This document shows positions 12,930 through 22,963 of a DNA stretch of 64,000 bases, piece after piece. The notes beneath the pieces were generated by a model. It saw only the letters and a program-made list of their open reading frames with translations. It made no database searches and was not told the origin of the DNA. The stretch comes from Suillus spraguei. Its lineage: Eukaryota; Basidiomycota; Agaricomycetes; Boletales; Suillaceae. The first letter of the stretch is position 1. Every line of letters begins with the position of its first letter. The stretch spans positions 62,001-126,000 of the forward strand of contig JABCPU010000088.1 of the NCBI GenBank assembly GCA_016800925.1. The letters run 5' to 3'. Made by a program: the position numbers and the translations under genes.

Positions 12930-14635
12930 ATGGCCCCCGACGCTGCTGGCAAAGGCATCCTCCTCAAAGTTGACTCTATCGCGGATGCTTTCCGTGCTGA
13001 AGTCAAGGATGGACTTGCGCCCCCGCATCGTACACCGACGCTTGTCGGAATCTTGGCAACTAACGCACCTCCGAGTAGGTTTTATGCTGAATTTACGAGG
13101 AAGCAATGTGAGGGACTTGGGGTAAGGTTCATTCTCAAGGAGGTTGGGAGTGCGGTGAAGCAGAATGAAGGAGAGGAAGCAAGGTCAGATGGTGATGGTG
13201 TGGAGGAGGTAATCATCGAAGCTAATGAGGATGATAACGTTGATGGTATTATGGTGAGTTCAATACGAGGTCTCATGGAACACTTATTTATTATTGCAAA
13301 GGTGTATTATCCAATATTTGGAGGCCAGCAGGTGCGCACTGGGGAGCATGACTTGACAAGTTACTTTAAATTGATTCAATGATTATGTAGGACCATTATC
13401 TGCAGCAGGTATGATTATATCATGTATTTGTGCGAATTAATAATCGTACTGTTCTAGATCGTCTCTCCGTTGAAGGATGTGGAAGGTCTTCATTCGAAAT
13501 TCCACTATAATCTGTACCACAAGTACGTTCACCTTTCCTCTGACTCATTACCAGGTTATAATTGACTCGACATAATCAGCATTCGATTTATCACGCCTGC
13601 CTCGCTCGCATCCACCATTCCGTCCTCAAGAGTCACCCAGCCAATAATAGACGATATCCCTCCACCCGGAACAGTAAAATCCATCATCCCTTGCACCCCT
13701 CTTGGCGTCGTCAAATGCCTCGAGTATATTGGAGTATATAACAAAATCCTTACATATGGCGATCGCGCATACGGGAAGACTGTGGCCGTAATCAATCGGT
13801 AAGGGCAGTCAACATCTAAAGAATGTCGCCTAGAATATCGCACAGGTCAGAAGTTGTAGGACGCCCTCTCGCCGCGCTTCTTGCGAATGACGGCGCGAGA
13901 GTGTTTTCCGTTGATATCGACTCCATCCAGGTAGTTCTCTACTTACATCTCTTTGCTTTCAACTTTGCTTATTCGCTTTGAAGGAATATACAAAGCGGCC
14001 GCGTTGCTCGAACCCGACTTCTGCTCGACAATACCTGCCGCATCATACTTCGCACCTATGCACGCTCTCACTCGAAGAATGTCTTGCGATCTCGGACGTC
14101 GTTATCAGCGCTGTACCCAGCGCATCATACAAGGTCAAGACAGAATGGCTAAAAGAAGGATGTGTGTGTATCAACGTCGCAGCAGACAAGAATTTCGAAA
14201 AGGATGTAAGGGACAAGGTGCGTTTCAGCGGAGTCTCATATTGTTTTCCACTAGCCCTCCGTCCAAATGGCTGCTGACACGCTGTGTGCAGGCATCTATA
14301 TACATCCCAGCGGTCGGCAAAGTGACTATTTTGATGCTCCTCCGGAATTTGTGCGTCCGATCTGTATTGCGTTTAATTTTTTTCGTCGCATCCTGGTTTC
14401 CCGCATTAGTGTCAGCGGTGCATTGTTGCACACTGTTATCTTGTGGTCTATTATTATTTTGTTCGATTTCCCCGTTCGCGAGGAATTTTCCATGTTCATT
14501 TTTACACAGTAACGACTCATGTGTATGTTTTGCTTTGCTGCGAGCTGTGTGCTTATTATGTTTAGGTTGCGTCTTTCACACTATAACGACGTGTCGGTCC
14601 CGTGTGGGAGCGAAGACATCATACCCGCCCAATAA
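12930..14635 (+). CDS. MTD1: NAD-dependent 5,10-methylenetetrahydrofolate dehydrogenase
   Basis: Nine exons (12930-13253, 13302-13331, 13391-13408, 13458-13522, 13580-13798, 13846-13930, 13984-14217, 14292-14350, 14566-14635) give 367 residues. It oxidises 5,10-methylene-THF to 5,10-methenyl-THF with NAD in cytosolic one-carbon metabolism. Landmarks match yeast Mtd1: NVDGIMVYYPIFG, QDHYLQQIVSPLKDVEGL, the NLYHN block, the SIIPCTPLGVVK block, the NRSEVVGRPLAALLANDGA Rossmann motif and VTILMLLRNLLRL. Exons 2 and 3 are microexons of 30 and 18 bases, both needed for the family alignment. The last intron is 215 bases, about four times the local norm, and splices TT to G within a leucine codon. It is longer than the 320-residue yeast enzyme because of an acidic insert near residues 70-90. 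Confidence 0.88.
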
Positions 14636-14927
14636 GTGAGATTCCCTGTGGAATCGCGTCGGTGGATAACTTGAAGACTACTAGGATCCAACTCAGAAGC
14701 AGGAGGTCACATAGAATCTAGCACAATGCATTACAATCACCATTGCCTGGATATATACACCATTAGTTGAGATTATCACCGCAGCATGGGAATTTTATGT
14801 ATAAATTGTATGTGTCGTGGAATGATGTGGTGATTGTGTTCCTCCCCTGATAGATGTAAGAGCCAGAAAAATCCCCTCACGTAAAGATATAATAATGGTG
14901 CTGAACAATGGGGAGGGGTGCGCAATA

Positions 14928-15855
14928 TTATCCGAAGTGAGCATCGGCTGGGTTTGCGGCATGTAATGGATTTTGGTCCATCTTGGGGAAGGAGGGTGTG
15001 ACAGGCGTCGAGACGCCTGATGCATCACCTGTAAGGAATCGAACACGTTGTCTATGGAGCTAAAGGAAAACGGTCATGTTTGGATATTCAATAAGACACA
15101 AGGGGGATTGAGCGGGAAGCCAAGTGGTTTGACTGGACGACGTACCTGAGGAAGTTTTGGGATGATGGCAAGTACAATGAGAGCGGTGAGATTGACAGCG
15201 AATAGCCAAGGATTGTAATTCGTGTAATGTGTCGAAGCCAGGAAACTGGTACGCGTGTTGTGAGTGAAATATGAAACATCACAAACACAAGACGAACAGT
15301 AGTATAGGCGCAGTGAATAACCACTTTTTCGATGGTGTATATTGTGCGCCGTCATCAATCTGTTCCCATAGAGTAAGATCATCATATGCGCCGCCGTGAA
15401 GCTCGTTATCGAAGGGAATGCCGGTGACCCAGTGGAACATGAGATACGAGAGCTGCGGAGGTACGTGGCATGTCAAACATAAGGCAGAAGAGGCTGATGG
15501 ATAGACGGGGCGTACGTTAAGGTATATAAGGTTAACGAGTGTCCAGCTGATCTGTTGTGTCATGCCAGGTATAGTATCGATAATGATCTTTCCCATGAAG
15601 ACCAAGACGACGTGTATGAGCCATGCACCTGAGCAGGTGGTTCAGTAGAATGTTCAGATCACTTGAGTAGCGATATGCACCCTTTGCATTCACCCAGTTA
15701 GCATTGATGTTGAGGTACGCGCTACGGTCCAAAAGTTGCTCTGTACGCCCACCGACTTCTTCAACTTTGACAATACTCCCGCTTCGCCGACGGCCTTTTA
15801 TACCAGCCGGAACTTGTACGGTAAGATGTAGTAACTTTGGTGTAGGGCGTGACAT
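14928..15855 (-). CDS. ORM1: ORMDL/Orm-family sphingolipid regulator
   Basis: Five exons (15855-15681, 15628-15516, 15452-15298, 15245-15146, 15059-14928) give 224 residues. Conserved blocks are NANWVNAKGAWLIH, SWTLVNLIYLN, MFHWVTGIPF, GGAYDDLTLWEQIDDG, YTPSKKWL and STHYTNYNPWLF, with four hydrophobic helices. ORMDL proteins sit in the ER membrane and inhibit serine palmitoyltransferase. The ~60-residue N-terminal extension contains RRRSGS; in yeast Orm proteins the N-terminal serines are phosphorylated to release the enzyme, so the same control is plausible. An earlier in-frame ATG at 15984 would add a hydrophobic stretch that the family lacks, so 15855 is preferred. The gene is convergent with MTD1, 292 bases away. 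Confidence 0.88.
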
Positions 15856-16341
15856 TGATTGCGACAACGACGAAACGCTGATGCGTTGGTTGAGAACGAA
15901 GTAGGATGGCCGCAGCAGTCCTACACCAAATATTAAATTCATGAGCGCTAACCAAATAGTGGCATACAAACTGTCGGCGGCCACTCTTGCAGCACTATTG
16001 AATAAGTTAGTGACTTGATCAAATTTTACAAAAAACGTTGACCTGTATATGAAGGGCCGCGCTAAAAACTTGTGAGAAAGATCCTAATTTTCATGTTCTT
16101 TTCAGAATAACAAATTGAACAAATGTCGAAATCAGTCAGCTTCCCCCATTTACATTTGGCACCATTCAGACAAGCCATAGTACATGGATTTGGACGCTCA
16201 AAAGCACCGAAATCAAGCCCTTGATTTCGACCTCGGATTTGACAACGCCGTTTTCACTTTGCCGCATCTTATCGTTGTATCAACATTTGTGGTAGAATGT
16301 GAAGAACCTTCGTAAAAAATATTGCCCTTTCAGACTGAATG
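15856..16341. other. Spacer upstream of ORM1
   Basis: Nothing recognisable is coded here beyond the ORM1 promoter side. Stops are frequent in all frames. Confidence 0.45.
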
Positions 16342-16704
16342 TCAACAGGAGTGCTTGAGGCATATGGATTGCAAAAAATATGTCTGTATACTCTTGTTCT
16401 CTTGTAAATAGTGCTCGAATGTACGGCCACGTACTCTTGGTAATGCTGACATGTAATGAGCTGTCCGACCATGTTTATACCTGTTGGCACACGGCGCGCT
16501 GCTTCTGACGATGAGAATGATGTGCCCTGATGCGTGCAGTGTCGACGATAGTGCCTTCACCATGAAAGTTTTTCCTCTTCCCAAGAGCGTGTAGTTTCGT
16601 CGGGACTGAGCATCAAATATATACCAACCTCTGAGGAGCATTTCGGCCGGTGAAAGTGAAGACAGAAACAGGACGCTGTTTTCTGAATCAACGGAGACTG
16701 GCAT
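16342..16704 (-). pseudogene. Relic of a Pif1-like helicase (possibly Helitron-derived)
   Basis: A 120-codon minus-strand stretch reads GRGKTFMV (decayed Walker A), then TLHASGHIILIVRSSA and GRTAHYMSALP. This order (Walker A, strand ending in S/T-S, then GRTAH) is typical of the Pif1-like helicase domain found in fungal Pif1 genes and in Helitron transposases. The preceding DGPAGTGK-type residues are lost and the rest of the helicase is absent, so this is a fragment. Helitron origin is an inference; no Helitron ends were identified. Confidence 0.5.
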
Positions 16705-16764
16705 AAACCCATCAATGGAACTGAGTTCACATAATTCAAGGTGCTATCGCCCGCGCTCCGCACA

Positions 16765-17256
16765 ATATTGAGGGAATGCCACTAATGCTCATATCAGTAC
16801 CAGCTAGACCATCTCATCGAAAGTCAGGGGGAACTTACCCTATGAAGATGTATGGAGTGCTAGTACACACATACCCACCTAGTCCAGTCGTCGACAATCT
16901 CAACTCTACTACTTCGTAGACTCGATAATGATGCTGCTCTCACTTGGCTTGAGGTTTCGAGCTCTGCTAAAGAATATAACTACGTTACAAGACTCACAAC
17001 GGGCGTGCTTAGTCAGTGAAATTTTGTAACTGAATTTGTCCCATTTCACAGAATCTCCCTGACAGGTTTTGTGAAAACCAATTATCTTATGCCCTTCATA
17101 TATACATTATAATTATGAGCTGTGCACGCTCGTCGTTTTCTCTTTCGGCAGAATTTCCTCGAATGGCTTCACTGAGCTCTGTTGAGTAAGCCATTACATA
17201 ACTATGGCGGTGGAGCCAAACCTAAGTAGCGGAGTATGAAATCAATTTTCCACATC
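16765..17256. other. Non-coding spacer before the F-box pseudogene
   Basis: No supported feature is seen. The sequence is AT-rich with scattered stops. Confidence 0.4.
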
Positions 17257-18523
17257 ATGACGACTAACAACCTACCTATTGAGCTGTGTGGCTCATCATT
17301 TTGTCTTTTGTCAAAGCCTTCAAATTTTCCTCAAATGATCTTGCTGCGCTCTGCCAAGTGTGCACCTACTTTCATTATGCAGTAGTCGACTCTCTGTACG
17401 AGTCTATTACGGTTGACATCTCGCATGTGTGCACCACGCTCGCAGAGCGTCCCCATCTGGCGGGGAAAGTCAAATCTTTTATATTTACATTTTCGGTCGG
17501 GGTCAGTCAAGAGGTGGACCTGGATAATCTCACATTGGCTCTCAAAAATATGACCTGCTCAAGCTTATCCATTCCGTGGATTGCCACTCGTCCGTCCTTC
17601 AGTACTGTGCCGCCAAGCTTCATGTCTTTCACTGCACCTATGATGTCGACTTCCAATTCGTAAGCTTCTTGAACAGGCAGGATAGCATCCACGATCTTTT
17701 TATCCTTGCGAGTCCATTGATGAAATAGATAAGCGCGACAGGTTGACAGCATTGCTTCACACATCTCTGCCACATCTGACAGAAGTCTCTGCTCAACCTC
17801 TTTTTTTAAATGTCCTTATACCTGGTCGCCCAGTTCACACCGTGCGTTTCAAAGGCCAACATATGCTCAACACTACACACGAGCTCAGTAGGACCATTGC
17901 GCCCTCCACTAGTATCAAGAATTTGGGAATTGACCTCACGGTTTGGTCACCGCCATTTCAATTCATTTGTCCATCAATTCCAAAGCATGTCGAGGAAATC
18001 ACCCTCACGGGTTTCGCTACTCAGGTCAGTAATAATTGCTATATCTAGAGCAGAGTTGTAATTCACAGCCATATAGGACCTTACCGTACGTGGTGGTTTC
18101 GGAATCTAAGAATGGGGATGCAAATTGCGTTTCGTGCTAGACTGCGCACTAAACCACGCACTGAATTTAAAAAGGTTGACGTTCTGGTTCGAGGGAAAGC
18201 GCGAAGATGCTTACTCATGGGCTCGACTTCTTTTCCTGGCATTTTACGACACGGTGTCTCGTCTTGAGCACGTCTCATGCGTAGTTGTTGGACCAGACGT
18301 TAAAACGACATTCGAATATTCGCCGGATTGCATCCCGATCCACCGTTCAGAGGACAATCGAACTCGTGGCCATAGGGCTGCGAATGATGTTTGGGAACTC
18401 ATGCCACTTCCCGTCGCTTGTTGCTGGAGGAATGATGACCTTTGCGATGCATACTCCCGTGAGACCCTCCAACTTAACCGTGCAGAGATGGAAAGACGGT
18501 ACTTGTGGAGACATTGGAATTGA
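17257..18523 (+). pseudogene. Decayed F-box protein gene
   Basis: The start at 17257 reads M-T-T-N-N-LPIEL, the usual opening of an agaricomycete F-box. A two-base slip at about 17287 (TGTGTGG) then puts the remainder (W-L-I-I-L-S, LAALCQVC) in another frame. A second shift near 17550 is needed to recover a VFHCTYDVDF / FLNRQDSIHDLFIL stretch, which then ends at a stop near 17730. Later pieces (17743-18048 and 18125-18523) resemble the C-terminal half of the same family (IPGRPVHTVRF, IKNLGIDLTVWSPP). At least two frame breaks and a stop make it inactive as read. Fragments of a relative lie inverted at 45285-45605. Confidence 0.55.
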
Positions 18524-19421
18524 TCTGACCGTGTGCTTGTTCCTTCCTCGTCACTCGTTATACAGTGCTGCCCACTGGCCTCGCTCACTGTCATGCATGG
18601 TAAGTTGTCCGCTGCCTTTGTTCACGGCCGTGTAGTGACCATCAAACACAGATATGTGACCTCGTCAAAATGACATTAGCATGTCGTTATTCGACTCCTG
18701 GGCTGGTTGGACAACAAGACTGGCACGGCATATTCTGGATCTGCGGCCCGAGCTTCGGGAGCTGATGGTTCTGTTGTTCGTCTTTGTAACATGGGACCAC
18801 TAATTGAGATTCCGTCAAATGTTAGGTAGTGCAAATTCGGCATTTGGCCGTGTAAGCTGATTTCATTGTTCTTTTTTTAGAACTCGTATTTGATTCTACT
18901 AGGAGCTAACGTACTCGTTTCAACACTACCACACATTTCAATCTTCCGTTTGTTCAATACAAGTTCCAATAGTAATGCAATTGATCACCGTGAACTTATC
19001 TCAATGATAGCACACATTCAGTTTCTCTTAATTTCTAGTCCACCTCTGAGCGCTACCAATGTGGTTCTGCAGCTTCTGTCTGGCTGTGCAGTGCCAGTGT
19101 GGCCGCACAGCCGCAGCCTCATGTCCTCCTGCAAGCACTGGTCGACGAGCGCCTATACATCCTTCAAGTACAACTCACAACCGTTCAGTGGCTTTTCCAT
19201 AGCAGAATATCCATCCGTCCATTCTATCTTCATTACACTCTACACTCTTCATCAATCAACAGCTGCATCGTTCTGCGCCTTAAGTCTTCTTACAACTTAC
19301 AAGCTTCGATTCAGATCTTCGTAGTCGCCCTTCCAGATAACTATAGCCAACGTTATTTCTGACCTCGCACCCAGCTAATACTTTCAGCTGGTTCGTTGCA
19401 TTCATATCACAACCTTCATCA
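18524..19421. other. Spacer upstream of the NACHT gene
   Basis: No supported gene is seen. The 18890-19324 plus-strand reading is hydrophobic and Ser/Thr-rich but has no recognised motif. The last part is the promoter of the NLR-like gene. Confidence 0.4.
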
Positions 19422-22363
19422 ATGAGTGACGATCCATGTCAGTGCTGCCTCTCTTATCTCTCGCATGCCCTCTAACCTCTTTTACAGCTCTTGAAGGAAG
19501 CTGGGCGAGGCTGTCTCAGGTGGCTGTCACCGGCGCTCAATACAACTCCCGTGAGCGCCAGCCCCACCCGAAATGTTTGCAAGGCACTCGGGAAGACCTT
19601 CTCAAATACATCCACGGGTTCCTAGACGACACAGAGAAGAATAATCTCATTTGGCTGCATGGCACAGCTGGCGTTGGAAAGTCTGCCGTTGCGTTTACAG
19701 TAGCCGACAAGATGAGAGGTCTAAAAGTAACCGAAGAGACAAATGTCGAAAAACGGCTAGCGGGAACATTCTTTTTCTCGCGGAAGCATACCAAACGTTG
19801 CACAGCTGGATATTTCTTTGCGACGCTTGTCTACCAGCTTGCAACCAATTTTCCAAGCATCAAGCAGGATGTGAACAGAACGATCCGCAACAATCCCGCT
19901 ATACTAGACCCAGACACGCCTCTCTGCGACCAGATGGAGGTTCTTTTTCTCCAACCCCTCCGGAAACTGCGACACCGATTGCACGGATGTCGGCCTTTGT
20001 CATTTGTTGTCGATGCCCTTGATGAATGCACATCTAAATCCGAACTTACCGATCTCATCCTTTCCATTGCACAGGCTCTTCGTGATCCTGACATTCCTGT
20101 GACTCACATTCTGCTCACAAGTCGCTCAGAATCCTATATCTTCAAAGCCTTTCAGAACGAGGAGGTGCGCCCTTTGGTGCATGAGATACCTGTGAGAACT
20201 TCTGGGGATGGTGGCATCATCTCGTTAGACGGGGCAGACGTTGACAACGACATCTGTACTTTCTTGCGGCATTCCCTCAAAGAGCTGGGGAGTCGCCATC
20301 ATGATTTCCCTCAGCCATCAGAGGCTGACCTTGTGAAGCTGGCGAGCCGAGCAGGGAGACGTTTCATCGTTGCGTCTACGATGATGAAGTTCATTATTGA
20401 TGATGAAGACAATGATCCACATGATCGGCTGCAACTGATGCTCAAGCTGACGAGCAAGCTGCTACCAGGAACGGAGGTGTACAAGTTATACGACTGTATT
20501 CTCTCCACGTGTGCCGACCCCAAGCGGGCATACCTGCACTTGTCCATTGTTGCTGCCCTCACGGACCCTCTTCCCATCTCGCAAATCTCAACACTTCTTG
20601 GCCCTGGATTGGGGAGGGATGTGCAGGCAACGTTGATACAGCTACGGTCTGTGATGGATATCCCCACAGACAGCACTCTCCCCGTGAATATCTATCACTC
20701 GTCCATTCGCGACTATGTTTCCGACCCCTCAAACTGCGGCCTCCCTCAAGTATGCGATATCGCACCACCTCACTCCCTACTCGCTAGTTCCGCTCTTCGC
20801 TTAATGATGAAAGAGATTCCAGAAAGCACGGCCCTCTGGGATGCACTCTCAGAACTGAAGAAGCAATGCAATACAATGCAATCTGAGAACCCCCGGAAGT
20901 TAAAAGAGTCATTAGGATTCCTTGTTCAGTCACCAGAGCCACTGTCGGCTGTCCTCTGTATGCTGTGGCTTCGAGGAGACCGCACTTCAGATTTACAATC
21001 TTGGCTGGGGACTGCGGACGGGCAAGCTTGGCTGCGGATCCAAGGAGGACGAGATTGGCTGCAGATACAGGGAGGACAAGAGTGGCTGTCAACCCAGAGT
21101 GGACGAGGGTGGCTGCAGACTCAGGGAGGACAAGAGTGGCTGCAGACCCAGGAAGGACGAGACTGGCTGCAGACCCAGGCAGGACGAGACTGGCTGCAGA
21201 CCCGGGGAGGACGAGCCTGGCTGCAGACCCTGCGAGGACGAGATTGGTGGCAGACCCAGGGAGGACGAGACTGGCCGCAGATTCAGGGAGGACGAGACTC
21301 GCTGCAGATCCAGGGAGGGCGAGACTCGCTGCAGACCCAGGGAGGAAAAGACTGGCTGCAGAGCCTAGAAGGACAAGCCTGGCTGCAGACCCAGGGAGGA
21401 CGAGACTGGCTGCAGACCCAGGGAAGACGAGCCTGGCTGCAGACCCAGGGAGCACGAGCCTGGCTGCAGACCCAGGGAGGACGAGCCTGGCTGCAGACCC
21501 AGGGAGGACGAGACTGGCTGCAGACCCGGGGAGGACGAGCCTGGCTGCAGACCCAGGGAGGACGAGACTGGCTGCAGACCCAGGGAGGACGAGACTGGCT
21601 GCAGACCCGGGGAGGACGAGCCTGGCTGCAGACCCAGGGAGCACGAGCCTGGCTGCAGACCCAGGGAGGACGAGACTGGCTGCAGACCCAGGGAGGACGA
21701 GACTGGCTGCAGACCCAGGGAGGACGAGACTGGCTGCAGACCCAGGGAGGACGAGACTGGCTGCAGACCCAGGGAGGACGAACCTGGCTGCAGACCCAGG
21801 GAGGGCGAGACTGGCTGCAGACTCCCCATGGTCAAGCGTGGCAGTCCACTCCTGCGGCCTCCGTCTGGGTGACAATAGAAGAATTCTTGAGGACAACGGA
21901 AGCAATCAACCAGTATATCATTACCAGGGATTTGCCAGCTTTTCAAGTAATCCAGCAGTTCAAGACCATGCCAGATTTCTTGATGTTTCCGGTTTTCCTG
22001 GCATTAAGACCACAGCATCATTCCACCTCTGCAACACCAGAAGATCTTCTACCAGGCAGGGAGATAATTCATGCTATAAATGCCTTTGGCAATTTCGCCA
22101 ACGAAGCACTGGAACGCAGTCGAACAGCTTCCGACGCTCTCAAGTACGCCTGTCACAACTGGGCCTTACATCTCTCGCGTGCCCCAAATCCATTGGATGA
22201 CGCACTCAACCGTATATTCCACGCTTTTTGGAATAATCATATTATCGCCTGGCTGGAAATGGAGTGGTGTTTGAAGGGTCTGCGGTCTTGCCTCGTCATT
22301 CTATTGGAAGGGCAAAAATTTGTCAAGGTGCGTGTTTCAATGATTCAAGGTAGCCACAACTGA
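19422..22363 (+). CDS. NACHT-type NLR-like protein with C-terminal 9-residue tandem repeats
   Basis: The preferred model has exon 1 at 19422-19437 (16 bases), a 50-base GT..AG intron with a CTAAC branch site, and exon 2 from 19488, giving 963 residues. Residues ~64-71 are Walker A (GTAGVGKS), preceded by IWLH. The Walker B-like strand reads FVVDALDEC, followed by ILLTSRSE (sensor 1) and a winged-helix-like region ending in NIYHSSIRDYVSD. This is the common fungal NACHT layout of NOD-like proteins, implicated in self/non-self or symbiont recognition. Residues 512-790 are 31 tandem nonapeptides (consensus LQTQGGRDW). About 170 non-repetitive residues follow, beginning with VTIEEFLRTTEAINQY. An alternative last splice (22328-22374, GTGCGT..TTAG) would end the protein at 22425. 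No N-terminal effector domain is visible. The ligand is unknown. Confidence 0.8.
21005..21841 (+). repeat. 27-base tandem array coding for Trp-anchored nonapeptides
   Basis: There are 31 head-to-tail units of 27 bases, in frame inside the NACHT gene. The protein consensus is L-Q-T-Q-G-G-R-D/A-W. Trp at position 9 is kept in all but two units and Gly6 in nearly all. The central and 3' units are nearly identical in DNA; variation is concentrated at positions 5 (Q/R/L), 6 and 8 (D/A/E/G/T). The first few and last units are the most diverged. A degenerate 32nd unit follows to 21868. Confidence 0.95.
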
Positions 22364-22723
22364 TATCGCCTTAGGTTTCTAACTCATCTTGGAATTCTCC
22401 TTTATCTTCAGTCCAGGACTCTTGAGCCGTTACCAACGCGCAGCCCGGTGCTACTATTCACGAACGTTAAACCTATTATTCATGCCGACTTCGAATTTTC
22501 TCGATCTCTCGAGCAGTGACACGTTCTAAAAAGCCTGTCATAATGGTTGCTCCTGACCGTACTTTGATGATGAGACTATGTAATTTTGCATCTGCTGTTT
22601 TTACTCATTTCGTAATGTATGGTATTTGATACTAGCCCACCACTTCGCCAGTGCTGCAGAAGCAGAGCGATTGAAAGCCTTGCGTCTGACTACAATTGAT
22701 AGCAATGTATAAGTGAATCCATG
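22364..22723. other. Spacer between the NACHT gene and its truncated copy
   Basis: It includes a possible alternative last exon of the NACHT gene (22375-22425). Otherwise nothing is supported. Confidence 0.4.
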
Positions 22724-22963
22724 TCCCAGGTGGCTGTCACCGGCGCTCAATACAACTCCCGTGAGCGCCAGCCCCACCTAAAATGTTTGCAAGACACTCG
22801 GGAAGACCTTCTCAAATACATCCACGGGTTCCTAGACGACACAGAAGAATCGTCTCATTTGGCTGCATGGCCCGGCTGGTGTTGGAAAGTCTGTCGTTGC
22901 GTTTACAGTAGCCGACAAGATGAGAGGTCTCAAAGTGACGGAACATCAGTGAACTGGTAGGGA
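22724..22963 (+). pseudogene. Truncated, frameshifted copy of the NACHT gene 5' end
   Basis: About 220 bases are almost identical to 19515-19735 of the intact NACHT gene, from the QVAVTGAQYNS block to just past the P-loop. Small indels just before Walker A shift the frame, so the P-loop is not read. The copy stops soon after and the downstream sequence is unrelated. Near-identity points to a recent local duplication. Confidence 0.85.

Noticed and set aside
21005..21841. Resemblance of GGRDWLQTQ to RTX calcium-binding nonapeptides (GGxGxDxLx).
   Set aside because: Both have a 9-residue period and a GG, but the second Gly-x-Asp spacing is absent. Asp is replaced by Ala in many units, and the invariant Trp is not an RTX feature.
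21005..21841. A CRISPR-like direct repeat array.
   Set aside because: The units are contiguous without spacers, lie inside a coding frame, and the genome is eukaryotic.
20784..22200. Long open frames overlapping the NACHT repeat array: about 373 codons on the minus strand (20784-21905), about 411 codons in another plus frame (20965-22200) and 193 codons (21365-21946, minus).
   Set aside because: A 27-base repeat without stops in a given frame keeps that frame open in every unit. The products are monotonous nonapeptides with no flanking domain, while only the NACHT frame joins to conserved sequence on both sides.
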